Shown: piece by piece, positions 36,472 through 45,416 of the stretch
Layout: the number at the start of each line of letters is the position of its first letter
How positions within the stretch are numbered: position 1 is the stretch's first letter
Assembly (NCBI RefSeq): GCF_025913575.1
Contig: NZ_CP109785.1
Location: forward strand, 1,302,001 to 1,366,000
Length of the DNA stretch: 64,000 nt
Direction of reading: 5' to 3'
DNA from: Halocatena marina
Lineage (GTDB): Archaea > Halobacteriota > Halobacteria > Halobacteriales > Haloarculaceae
Notes under the pieces: generated by a model
Told to the model about the DNA's origin: nothing
The model's database searches: none
The model's input: the letters and a program-made list of their open reading frames with translations, nothing else
Position numbers and translations under genes: made by a program

Positions 36472-36637
36472 GTGACGACACTCATTACAGACTGATACAA
36501 AATTCGAGGGAAATCTCACGGAGTCATGAGAGTTAGTGATCAGTCGCGTAGTACGCTTCGAAGTGGACTGTTACAAATATACTCGAACAGCTGATGAGTG
36601 GATCAATTCGACCCTGATACTATTCCAATAGGTGTAG

Positions 36638-36679
36638 CGTTGGGCACCGTACAATACTTACAGTGGTTGGTGCCCAACG
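36638..36679 (-). terminator. strong hairpin after asparagine-rich gene, copy 2
   Basis: A perfect 11-base inverted repeat CGTTGGGCACC (36638-36648) / GGTGCCCAACG (36669-36679) with a 20-base loop, 40 bases beyond the stop codon at 36719. A smaller TGTCG/CGACA hairpin lies between, at 36699-36712. Confidence 0.5.
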
Positions 36680-36718
36680 GACCGCAAATCGGATCGTTTG
36701 TCGTTTTCGACAGGATCG

Positions 36719-37060
36719 TTACAGAACTTCACCGAGACCGACACCAACATCGATACCGCTACTGGCAGAACTCGCGTTTGCGTTTGCGCTGTTTGCGTTG
36801 GTGTTGGTGTTGGTGTTCTCGAGATTGTTACCGTTCGTGTTGTTGTTCACGTTATTAATGCCAATCTCGGGATTGTTGGTCGTTTCGTCGGCGTTATTAT
36901 CCGAATTCTTGTTTACTTTTTTCGTAACGTCGACTTTTTTGACTTTCTTTTTCCGATCGTGTTTTTTGTCGTACGATGCCGCTGCTGCGGGCCCGCATGC
37001 GCCAGCGATTAGCCCGACAACCATGAACGCGGTCAACGCGAACTGGATGCTTCGTCTCAT
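36719..37060 (-). CDS. asparagine-rich exported protein, copy 2
   Basis: A 113-residue paralog of the protein at 21620. It has a signal peptide (MRRSIQFALTAFMVVGLIAGACGPAAAA), then a Lys-rich stretch (KKHDRKKKVKKVDV) that copy 1 lacks, the block DNNADETTNNPEIGINNVNNNTN, N-T-N/N-A-N repeats, and a short hydrophobic tail. It is exported and probably unfolded or surface-layer-like. It shares a promoter, an 18-base leader segment (17 of 18 identical) and a short upstream ORF with copy 1. The region between the copies holds the gas-vesicle operon. Confidence 0.85.
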   Translation of the reverse strand: MRRSIQFALTAFMVVGLIAGACGPAAAASYDKKHDRKKKVKKVDVTKKVNKNSDNNADETTNNPEIGINNVNNNTNGNNLENTNTNTNANSANANASSASSGIDVGVGLGEVL

Positions 37061-37091
37061 AGTTGGTAAGTGGTTACTGGAAATGATGTCC

Positions 37092-37142
37092 CTACCAAAC
37101 GGCTACTGAGAACCCAGTGTAGGGAACATCTTCCCAGCACAT
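37092..37142 (-). CDS. short upstream ORF (16 codons) before asparagine-rich copy 2
   Basis: It encodes MCWEDVPYTGFSVAVW, beginning 22 bases after the TATA box and ending 31 bases before the main ATG. Its counterpart before copy 1 starts MCWD at the same spacing. The first four codons are conserved and the rest is not. Translation is unproven. Confidence 0.4.
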   Translation of the reverse strand: MCWEDVPYTGFSVAVW

Positions 37143-37180
37143 TTCCACACTGAAATCGCCATTGTATAAAAAGTATCTCT
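37143..37180 (-). promoter_or_regulatory. promoter of asparagine-rich copy 2, shared with the copy at 21.5 kb
   Basis: On the minus strand agagata (37180-37174) is followed by ttTATAc (37170-37164). Each element has the same distance to the following ATG as in the other locus. Confidence 0.65.
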
Positions 37181-37497
37181 TCATTTAACTATATGTGGAA
37201 GTATAGTAGATATTATGTGAGGGGTTAAGCGTTCAATCGCTATACAGACAGCAATTCAGTCGATAACCAAATCTATTCTATCAGAATTATGTATGTGACT
37301 TATCTTCGTCAAGAATTGAAATAACACATCTAAAATGATTGATTCACACAGTTCCTCCAACCGCTATCTATATGTCAAGATATTTTCATGCCAGTATGTA
37401 ATTTCCAGTCACTAACTGTAACTGGACTAGAGCATCGTTGTAGTCTGAATGATACGATCCACGAGCATAAGAGGCGTGCAGTTCTACACGACGATAT
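37181..37497. other. gap before the TetR gene with a possible regulator half-site
   Basis: AT-rich and without a gene. The minus strand at 37365-37386 contains ATATCTTGAC followed by ATAT, nearly the same as the left half of the 16-base palindrome at 38536, ahead of the VOC remnant. Confidence 0.4.
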
Positions 37498-38157
37498 ATG
37501 CCATCTTCGGACGAGTCGGACTCTTCTGTGGATACCCGCGAAGCAATCATGGAAGCTACGTTTCGCGCTCTTAGTAAACACGGCTACTCCGATCTTCGTA
37601 TGCGTGACATCGGTGAAGAACTCGATATGAGTCGGACACTCATCCACTACCACTACGACGGAAAACACGATCTCATCTCCGCATTCTTAGAGTATATTGT
37701 TGATAAGTACGAAGGAAACGTCGAAGTCACAGAAGAGACCGATCCGTGGTCGGAACTTGACCGCCGGATCGACCAGTGCTTGTTCGGAACTGAACTCGAC
37801 GATGAGTTCGGTCATTGGGAGCGCATGCGTGTCTACCACGATCTCTTCTCGCAGGCACAGCACAACGAACTCTATCAGGAAATTCTCTCTGAACACTACG
37901 AGCGACTCCGAGAGAGCATCATACAGGTTTTAGAACGAGGAATTGAGGAGGAAGTGTTTCACAAAGTGGATGCCGAGGAGATGTCCCAACTCATCACAGA
38001 CATCATCCATGTCGCTCGTGAACGTCGGATTTCCTTGGGACGGGAGAGTGCTCCAAAGCAAGCACGGAGTGCTATAGACGATTATATCCTCTCCTCGCTG
38101 GTCAAGCCCGAGTTCGTTATCTCGTCGATAAAGCAATCAAGTAACGATGGGAACTGA
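37498..38157 (+). CDS. TetR/AcrR family transcriptional regulator
   Basis: A 219-residue regulator. The N-terminal helix-turn-helix (residues 12-60: TREAIMEATFRALSKHGYSDLRMRDIGEELDMSRTLIHYHYDGKHDL) is standard TetR. The C-terminal 150 residues form the helical ligand-binding part. It probably represses a nearby target; the only genes after it are decayed VOC/TatD frames preceded by a perfect palindrome, a plausible binding site. Its original partner genes may have been lost. Confidence 0.92.
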   Translation: MPSSDESDSSVDTREAIMEATFRALSKHGYSDLRMRDIGEELDMSRTLIHYHYDGKHDLISAFLEYIVDKYEGNVEVTEETDPWSELDRRIDQCLFGTELDDEFGHWERMRVYHDLFSQAQHNELYQEILSEHYERLRESIIQVLERGIEEEVFHKVDAEEMSQLITDIIHVARERRISLGRESAPKQARSAIDDYILSSLVKPEFVISSIKQSSNDGN

Positions 38158-38535
38158 TATCTCTATCATGAAGGTACTGAACTACCAGATACCATTACTT
38201 ATTAGGATTCACCTCACATGTCCGATCGTCGACTCCTCCAATTGATCGATTCACTCTGGGTGTATATGGAAAAACAATCCGAGAGAATTGACCAAATGGT
38301 AAATGATATCGATATCCGTTGACTCGGTTATGTCTGAATATGATATTTAGGACGTTTACGCTACACTCAGATCACAGGTGAACTGTGGCTCTGAGCCAAG
38401 TTATGAGGTGACATCAGTCGATCTGAAAAGCGGACGCTTGGTCTTGGAAACTTGATTCGAATAAAGGGTGAGCTACGAGGTAGGAGACATTAGAGTAGAG
38501 TTCAGCGTAACGATCCGCCCTATGATTTTTATATC
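38158..38535. other. gap after the TetR gene with a 34-codon frame
   Basis: A short open frame at 38218-38322 would encode 34 residues (MSDRRLLQLIDSLWVYMEKQ...). It has no known relative that I can name and may be a remnant. Nothing else was seen. Confidence 0.35.
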
Positions 38536-38551
38536 TTGACCATATGGTCAA
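38536..38551. promoter_or_regulatory. perfect 16-base palindrome, likely operator
   Basis: TTGACCATATGGTCAA, symmetric to the last base, located just before the VOC remnant and about 380 bases after the TetR gene. It overlaps the expected promoter of the remnant. A TetR dimer would suit such a site. Confidence 0.5.
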
Positions 38552-38553
38552 CA

Positions 38554-38895
38554 GTGTCGATATCATGGGAGATCAACAGGCTACACCACATAACGGCGTT
38601 CGCGAGCGATCCACAAGAGAACCTTGACTTTTTCCGGAACGTACTCGGAATGCGATTTATTAAACGGACGGTTCGATTCGATATTCCCGAGAAGATTTTT
38701 CATCTCTACTACGGGGACGAGGTCGGAACCACCAGTTCGATTGTCACGTTCTTTCCCATCGAAGATATGCCCAAAGGGAAGGTTGGTAAAGGCCAGATCA
38801 GTGGGTGTGGACTAGTCATCCCAGCGAAGTCAGTCGACTATTGGGAGAACCGATTCGAAGAGCACAAAATCGAGTATACGACGACAGAGCGGGAC
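38554..38895 (+). pseudogene. VOC/glyoxalase fragment (N-terminal half of a dioxygenase-like protein)
   Basis: The frame INRLHHITAFASDPQENLDFFRNVLGMRF...LYYGDEVG is the first domain of a ring-cleaving-dioxygenase-like VOC protein (normally about 310 residues). It ends after about 110 residues, at EEHKIEYTTTERDF, and then runs into sequence belonging to another gene in a different frame. A normal start codon is missing in this frame; the nearest is a GTG at 38554. It is inactive as a dioxygenase in this form. Confidence 0.75.
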
Positions 38896-39212
38896 TTTCT
38901 GACGATCAGCTTGTGCTTTCGCACGCCGATCGAAAGGTAGCTCCGTGCGTGATGGAAACGACAGATTGCTACCTGAGCTATACGGTGAGCTATCCGTGGC
39001 TGCTCGGAGTGACGCCACAGGACGTTGTCGCGGTCATTGACGAGTATGGTCCAGATCGTGTCTTGATAGAGACAGACAGCGCAGGAATCCTCAGGAGCGA
39101 TGTGTTCGCGTTCAAGAGAACTATCTTTGAACTCTATCGGTTGGACCTTGATCTTGCCACAATTAGACAGGTCGTCGACGAGAACCCACGAAAGGTCTTG
39201 AACGACAAATAG
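38896..39212 (+). pseudogene. TatD-like hydrolase fragment (C-terminal third)
   Basis: The frame GLSDDQLVLSHADRKVAPCVMETTDCYLSYTVSYPWL, GPDRVLIETDSAG, RQVVDENPRKVL is the end of a haloarchaeal TatD-family TIM-barrel hydrolase, including the last metal-binding Asp (ETDSAG). The first two thirds are missing. The fragment begins where the VOC fragment ends, which points to a deletion joining two genes. Confidence 0.75.
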
Positions 39213-39559
39213 TCGTACACTTGTTGACGGTGCCGGGAGACTGATATCCAAGACAAGTTCATTCTGCCATCCACTGCTGTTATCACATATAGAGAATAGA
39301 GTGGGTCAGCTCTGTTGTCTTCTATACATCATAGTCGCCTGAATATCATCAACGTCGGTTGCAACGTGATTTTCCTATCTGACATCTCTCGTGTGGATGA
39401 GAACAGTTTGTGGAATTCTTCAACGCTGAGGTTCAGCGTGGCATTCACAGCGATGATCAACACACGCCAATTTCCGCACTCGCAATCACATTCGTGCTCC
39501 GCCAGTGTTTCCGAAATAGCAGCATTGCAGTACTCTGGATATCATCACTATATGATCTC
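39213..39559. other. gap in the decay zone
   Basis: No gene recognised; it separates the TatD fragment from the opposite-strand VOC pseudogene. Confidence 0.35.
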
Positions 39560-40459
39560 TGACTGATTCAACAAGTTGGATATTAAGTCCTGCAAGGGAA
39601 GATGGCACGATTGTGATTGAAGATTCATTTTCATGTCCGATCATATCATGAGTAGTCAAAAACGCCTGCGCCCGGTCGAGACTCTTGACTTCGACTATAA
39701 GTGCAACGAATCTGTCGCTTCTCTGTGGAATGAGTCGTACGCCCGATCCATCAGAGAACCCCCACCGGTTGGAAGTTGTTTCGGCGATTGGTGAAAAAAT
39801 CATTCCACCTACTTCGAGCTGTGTCGACGTTTTGTGTGCCAATTACGACATCTCGAAGACCAACAACTCCTAACGGACCGCCTTCACGTTCGCGGAGCGA
39901 GCAATGTGCCTCCGCACGCTTAAAGTTTTCAGCAAACTTAGAGTCATAGTTCACCAAAAAGATCATCCCACGTGGGAACACACGATTCAGGAAGGGGCTA
40001 CTATCCCTATCGTTTGGACGCGAGAGCAAACGCTCTGGGAGGAGCTTTGTCGCTGCAAAAAACGCTTTTTGCCAGCGGGTTTCACCGAGAAGGCCACCGA
40101 CGTAGAGAGTAACCCAGAGATGTTGAGGAGCACCGTCTTCGTCTCGACGAACATAGGGCACTACTGCACTGTGAGAGAGGTCACGTCGCTTTAGTTCACC
40201 TTGGCTCTTCGTAAGCGTTGCTGTCGTCGGGTCGAAGGCGAGACCGTAGAGACGAGCATTTGGTTGCTCGCTCGGCTCACCGAACGAGTTCGAGATCGAC
40301 ATTCCCGAACGAGACACCAACGCTGGCAAATGCTGGATGATTTGAGAGTGGCCACGGAGAAGGTAATCCGAGCACATCAGTAAGCGTTGAGAAGAGCGGT
40401 TCAGGACGTTCGACACGGACAAGAACATGGTCAATATGCGAGATAACTGATCCGGGCAT
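39560..40459 (-). pseudogene. frameshifted two-domain VOC (glyoxalase-like) gene
   Basis: Reading three frames in turn restores a normal protein of about 300 residues. MPGSVISHIDHVLVRVERPEP...FGNVDLELVR (40459 to about 40280) is joined after one shift to SFGEPSEQPNARLYGLAFDP...GVVGLRDVVIGTQNVDTA (to about 39840), and after a second shift to IPQRSDRFVALIVEVKSLDRAQAFL...GLNIQLVES (to about 39560). Both VOC domains are still readable, so decay is recent. It may have been the intact relative of the other remnant. Confidence 0.75.
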
Positions 40460-41041
40460 GTGAGTGGCTCCTCTTGGAGAGTGAATAGATCTATTCTTCG
40501 CGCTGATACACACTTTTTGTTTAACTATCGGTTTCACTACTGAGTGCCACGATCGTTTCAACGTCTCAACGTTGTCCTCGGCGATACCGTAACGAGATCT
40601 GAGTAGTAGAACGTGTCTGATCGTGGGTACTAGAAACTCGAGATGGCTGTTGCAGCTCTACGTCATGTTTATCAAGTCATTCACAATCAGAAATCAGTCA
40701 TAGTAGGAAAGCCACCGTGTCACTTCATCATCAATCGATAGCTAGTTGTCATCAGTCGACGGCCGGCAGACGAAAAACCCCCGTTCAGTGCGGCTGGATA
40801 GCTTTTTGTCGATCCATCTGGGCCCAACGATCCAAACTGATCATGGACTGTAATCTATGTCATATGTTTGTCTATTGTACGAATACGTGACGTATTTTCA
40901 AGACAACACAAATATCCGACTGAGTCGAATTTCCAACCCATTCATTGTAAATATATAGAATTCTCTGTCTTTTTGTGTGAATCGAATGTATCGAATTACC
41001 CAAAAAGCATATGACAATATCCATGTAATATTCTTACAAGC
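40460..41041. other. gap before the first polysaccharide deacetylase
   Basis: About 580 bases without a gene. It must carry the promoter of the gene at 41042. No clear repeat or operator was found. Confidence 0.4.
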
Positions 41042-42361
41042 ATGCAGAATCAAACGACCCGTCGAATGTTTCTCGCAGCGGTCGGTGCCACCGGGGCAGT
41101 ATCACTTGCCGGATGTTCGAGTATTCCCGGCAACGGCGGCGGCGGTAGTGAGCCAAAACAGCCCTCAAATACGACCGGGAGTGAGAAACCCAGCACCACC
41201 GAGCCAGGGGGCGACAGCACCGCAACAGAGAAGGGGGGGAAGGATACATCATCAAATCGTGGATCAGTGGTCGACGACTTCGAGGGCGATGTCGACTCAC
41301 GCTGGGGAATCAATAATGGCAAATACAAAGTAACAAAGAAGGACGCGTTTCAGGGCAGCCAGTCGCTCGTTCTGGAACCGAAGAAGAACGCAAAAAAGCC
41401 AGTCGCCAAGATCTTCAAGTCGTTTTATCCGAAGGCACTCGATCTCAGCAAACACGATCTATCGCTCGCGGTGAAGGTGAACAAGCCAAAGGATATCAAG
41501 GTATCTGCAGAAGTCATCGCGCCCGCTGAGAGCTCCATGCTCACGGCGACCCGATATATCCCGTTGGAGTTAGACGGTTGGGTGCGGTTCGATCTCGGGT
41601 ACACCGCCATAACAGGCAACCCCACCATGGACAAGGTCTCTCAAGTGAACCTCCAGATCGGACCGTTATCAAAGGGACAAGACTTTCAAATACTGATTGA
41701 TGATCTCCGAAAATATCCAAAACCAAAGAAAGGAAAGGTGATGTTCCAGTTCGACGATGGACACATCACGACCTACAAAAAGGCATATCCGATTCTAAAA
41801 AAGAAGGGCTGGCCCGGCTCGGTCGGAATTATTCCCGATGCAATCAATGGAGATAAACGGATGACTGACCAGATGATGCAAGAGATGGGCAAGTCAGGAT
41901 GGGATATGATGGCACATGCCAGTGAGCTGCTTCCAAAGCTTCCAGAGTCAAAACAACGGCAAATCCTCCAGCAAGCCAATCAGTATCTCAATCTGAAGGG
42001 CTTCAAAAAGGGTGCGCGCCATTTTGTGGCCCCATACAATCGAGTGAACCAAACGACGCTTGATCTGATCGATGAGCTCTTCGAGACAGGCTATCTGTTT
42101 GGCGCCTGTCCCAACAATGCACAGCACCCGAGCAACCCGAGTTTCATCTCTCGGGTGGAAGGGCCCTCTGTCCGGGGTGCCCGCCGGGCGATCAACGTCG
42201 CCGAGAAGACCAATCAGTTGGTCGTTATTGCATACCACGCAATCGGGAACGGTAACAATGCCACGTCAGAGAAGGCATTCAAACGGATCGTCAACCACGT
42301 CGAGAAGAAGAACGTGGACGTTATCACACCCTCGCAACTCGTTGATGGAAAAAACTGGTAG
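41042..42361 (+). CDS. polysaccharide deacetylase family lipoprotein, copy 1
   Basis: A 439-residue Tat-type lipoprotein. TRRMFLAAVGATGAVSLAGC gives a twin-arginine signal and lipobox (Cys about 25), followed by a Gly/Ser/Thr/Pro linker. A beta-sandwich domain (about 75-235, VDDFEGDVDSRWGI...QILIDDLRKYPK) resembles carbohydrate-binding modules. The NodB-type domain (from about 240) has the FQFDDGH metal motif, the MAHA histidine motif and the YHAIG end. It would remove acetyl groups from surface or environmental polysaccharide outside the cell. The second copy at 43765 has the same layout. Confidence 0.88.
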   Translation: MQNQTTRRMFLAAVGATGAVSLAGCSSIPGNGGGGSEPKQPSNTTGSEKPSTTEPGGDSTATEKGGKDTSSNRGSVVDDFEGDVDSRWGINNGKYKVTKKDAFQGSQSLVLEPKKNAKKPVAKIFKSFYPKALDLSKHDLSLAVKVNKPKDIKVSAEVIAPAESSMLTATRYIPLELDGWVRFDLGYTAITGNPTMDKVSQVNLQIGPLSKGQDFQILIDDLRKYPKPKKGKVMFQFDDGHITTYKKAYPILKKKGWPGSVGIIPDAINGDKRMTDQMMQEMGKSGWDMMAHASELLPKLPESKQRQILQQANQYLNLKGFKKGARHFVAPYNRVNQTTLDLIDELFETGYLFGACPNNAQHPSNPSFISRVEGPSVRGARRAINVAEKTNQLVVIAYHAIGNGNNATSEKAFKRIVNHVEKKNVDVITPSQLVDGKNW

Positions 42362-42926
42362 ATACTGCAACGTCGAAATAGTCACTTGAGTCACGTGTGC
42401 TGCCAATTGGTCTGATGACGTTTTTCGTATTGCTTGGCGCTCTCACTGCTACGAGGAGTTTCAATCCAGTGTGTCACTGGGACGAGAATCTATAACAGAA
42501 GGGCACTACGTTACAGAGGCGGGATCTTACTGTTGTATTCAGTGTGATTTACAAATCAGAACTCGACTCATTCAGTGTCTTACCCCGAGGCCAGTCAAAT
42601 GGTAACGTTCGAACCTCTACTGGAGAGATCCTCGGTTCGTTTCCAGTACCTCGATCAGATCTCCTTCTACTGCAAGATTGTACGGTGAGCGATTTGAGCG
42701 ACAGACAGTGATGGAACGTTCAAGTGCCACACTAGTTCGTCGAATGACCTTCGAGTGGGCCACACGAAGTCTCAGGAGGGACCCGCCGTTATATCGGTTG
42801 TGTTGCTCTGCCAGCTGATGCCCACTTACTGATGATGTAGCTCACCTTCTGATGATAGCAGTACCAGACTCGACATTCATTCACAGGTTGAATAAATACT
42901 TATATGATGAATATCTAGTTCCAGTC
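42362..42926. other. gap before the PadR gene
   Basis: No gene seen. A 25-codon 5' extension of the PadR frame (from ATG at 42852) lies in its last part. Confidence 0.35.
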
Positions 42927-43310
42927 GTGACATTATCACCAACAGACAGCCTGTCGACGCTACAGTCAGATACAAACGAATTGAGCATCGTATCCGAATT
43001 GTCCGCTTTCCAGCGCCAGATTCTCGCTATCCTCGCAGAGGAGGCTCGCTACGGACTCGCGATCAAGAGCGAACTAGAAGCGTACTATGGTTCTGAGGTC
43101 AATCACGGCCGGCTCTACCCGAACCTCGATGAACTCGTCGAACTGGGTCTCGTCGAGAAAAGCGAACTCGATAAGCGAACCAACGAGTACGCGCTCACCG
43201 AGGCCGGCCACGACGCTATCTTGACTCAACTGTCGTGGATCTTCTCGCGCTTTGTCACCGATGAAGACCGCGCAGCGGAGATAAGAGGCCTCGTCGACGG
43301 CGTCCAGTAG
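42927..43310 (+). CDS. PadR family transcriptional regulator, copy 1
   Basis: A winged-helix regulator of about 127 residues. SAFQRQILAILAEEARYGLAIKSELE, the GRLYPNLDELVELGLVEKSELDKRTNEYALTEAGHD wing region, and a short C-terminal helix (QLSWIFSRF) are the PadR form. The GTG at 42927 matches the N-terminal length of the paralog at 58806; the ATG at 42852 would add 25 residues unlike it. It lies between the two polysaccharide-deacetylase genes and could regulate them. A 55-base tract (43149-43203) is identical to 59004-59058. Confidence 0.85.
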   Translation: MTLSPTDSLSTLQSDTNELSIVSELSAFQRQILAILAEEARYGLAIKSELEAYYGSEVNHGRLYPNLDELVELGLVEKSELDKRTNEYALTEAGHDAILTQLSWIFSRFVTDEDRAAEIRGLVDGVQ

Positions 43311-43764
43311 CGGAGGTCTTTCCTCTCGCTGGTCCACAGCACGATCCCGATCGTGCTGTTCTTCCATGGATGCAATTTTTTGGGAGGTCTCTTCGCATCA
43401 GTAATCGCATTGCTATGATTTTTCGATCCTGTCGGTGCATCTCCGCAGCGGTGTCGTCGCGGATTGAGTATCTGCCTGCTGCACGAGGATGAGCGTCGTT
43501 CTTTGGGGGAATCCTCCATTCTTCCCCGACAAGAGATTCGTGCGCTCCGGTCAGCCATTGACCAGCATAGGACTGCTGAGCACCAATGCAAGCACGAACA
43601 TTCCTGCAGATTTAATTCATTTGATGGTTGTCGGATTTGTAAAATTGTCATTCAAAGAATCGGATTATGGGAAATTCACCCTCATTCAAACGAATACCAT
43701 AGTTTCGGGGCGGTAGGTGGGCTATAACTAATGATGGACCGTGGCTACGCGCCCGATAACCAGT
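43311..43764. other. gap between PadR and the second deacetylase gene
   Basis: No convincing gene. Open frames here are in several phases and lack features. Confidence 0.35.
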
Positions 43765-45102
43765 ATGTTACGGAGAAAATTTGTCGGAAGTATTATTGCT
43801 GCCGTTGGCATCTCAGGATGCTTGGAATGGGGCAACGCTCCTCGCAACACTGAGCAATCGGAAGCTACGGATTGGAACAGTACGAAACGAACGCCGCATA
43901 GCCCGACAGAGACGTCGGTTCCGACCTCTCCGAACCGGATTGACTCAGAACCGACTTCAACTTCGACCCCCGCGGATCAGAGCGATTCAGAAATAAATCC
44001 GGTCCCACCTTATCAGGGACAGTTCATCGACAGCGGCCGCAAACTGGACAACTTTGAGGACGTATCGCATTGGAGCGGTGATATCAGGCAAGACACCGAC
44101 CGCTCCTTCAGCGGATCGCAGTCACTCCAGCTTCACTCGACGTCTGGCGAGGCAACAGCGATCGCTGATTATTCTGACGATCCGCTGGATCTTCGGGAAG
44201 CTGATCTCTCGTTCGCCTGCTATCAAGACCTTCCCGACGGACAGCCGTCGATGTTCGTCGACCTCTTTGCGCCCGATGCTGACAACCGTCTACAGTTCAA
44301 GTGGGTGTACCATGGGTACAAGGATCTCGGGTGGCAACGAGTCGATATCGCCCCGTTCGAAACAGTTGGGAACCCAGATCTGTCTGCGGTCGAAAAAGTG
44401 CGGATCACCCTAAACGCATCCAAGATTCGAGTGTGGATCGACGACTTCCGGGCGCATCCCGCGCCGGACGCAGGAAAGATCATCCTCCGGTTCGACGATG
44501 CACACGAACATCATTACACCGACTACTTTCCGCTGCTTTCAGAATACGGATATCCAGGGATCGAAGCCGTTGTTCTGAACAGCGTTGGACAACGTGACCG
44601 ACTGTCGGTAGCACAGATGCAAGAGATGCAGTCGGACGGTTGGGAAATGCTCAGTCACACAGTAGGGCACGATGATGTAACTAAGCTTTCAGAGGTCGAA
44701 CTCCGAAAAAATCAGGAGACAATGAAGGAATGGCTGACCGAGAACGGCTTTGAACGCTCATCAGCGTATTTCGTCTATCCGTTTAACCACTATGATGGCA
44801 AATCGCTCTCCGTACTCAACGACTATGTCGATCTCGGTTTCGCTGGCGGTGGTTTAGGGAACGTCGCGGTGACGAATCCACTGACGATCGCCTCAGTGGA
44901 CGCAGAAGAGTCTACTGCCAGACCGCTCGAAGCTATCGATCGAGCGGCGAAACACCGCCAGCTGCTCGTTCTGATGTTCCACACGATCGACACTGGTCAG
45001 CTAAAAAAGATCCTCGATCACATACGAGACAAGGGAGACCGACTGGACGTGATCAACGCCTCGCAGCTACAGGAGGAGTTCTCTCGCCTCCATTCCCAAT
45101 AG
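43765..45102 (+). CDS. polysaccharide deacetylase family lipoprotein, copy 2
   Basis: A 445-residue protein with the same plan as copy 1. The signal MLRRKFVGSIIAAVGISGC has a lipobox, followed by a Thr/Ser/Pro linker, a beta-sandwich (KLDNFEDVSHWSGDI...RVWIDDFRAHPA), and a NodB-like domain (IILRFDDAHEHHY with the paired Asp, MLSHTVGHDD with the histidines, and LMFHTID at the end). The start is at 43765, since the longer frame would precede the signal. Extracellular and membrane-anchored. Sequence identity with copy 1 is modest, so the duplication is old. Confidence 0.87.
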   Translation: MLRRKFVGSIIAAVGISGCLEWGNAPRNTEQSEATDWNSTKRTPHSPTETSVPTSPNRIDSEPTSTSTPADQSDSEINPVPPYQGQFIDSGRKLDNFEDVSHWSGDIRQDTDRSFSGSQSLQLHSTSGEATAIADYSDDPLDLREADLSFACYQDLPDGQPSMFVDLFAPDADNRLQFKWVYHGYKDLGWQRVDIAPFETVGNPDLSAVEKVRITLNASKIRVWIDDFRAHPAPDAGKIILRFDDAHEHHYTDYFPLLSEYGYPGIEAVVLNSVGQRDRLSVAQMQEMQSDGWEMLSHTVGHDDVTKLSEVELRKNQETMKEWLTENGFERSSAYFVYPFNHYDGKSLSVLNDYVDLGFAGGGLGNVAVTNPLTIASVDAEESTARPLEAIDRAAKHRQLLVLMFHTIDTGQLKKILDHIRDKGDRLDVINASQLQEEFSRLHSQ

Positions 45103-45416
45103 TTCATCTGTGTGCTGGCGGTGTCGATTTGAAGGGGTCAGCGCGATATGAGGAAGGAATGATCAACGCTTTTCTCTGATGCTATTGATCCTGTGGTAAA
45201 GATGTACAATACGGATCACGAGTGGCCACACGCCATTCTTCAGCAGTTTCTCCAGCAACGTCATCATGACAATTACACTATTTTGTTCAAACGGTTGCAT
45301 ATCCCCCAGATTGGAATCAGATCCGTAATTGCGGACGAGACGGGCATCGACGGTCAGCGAGGAGTTCGAGAGCGATCGGAGTATTCACCCTCTGTTGTTG
45401 AGTCTCGGTGGTGGTC
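45103..45416. other. gap before the membrane hydrolase gene
   Basis: Short open frames only; no recognisable product. Confidence 0.35.
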
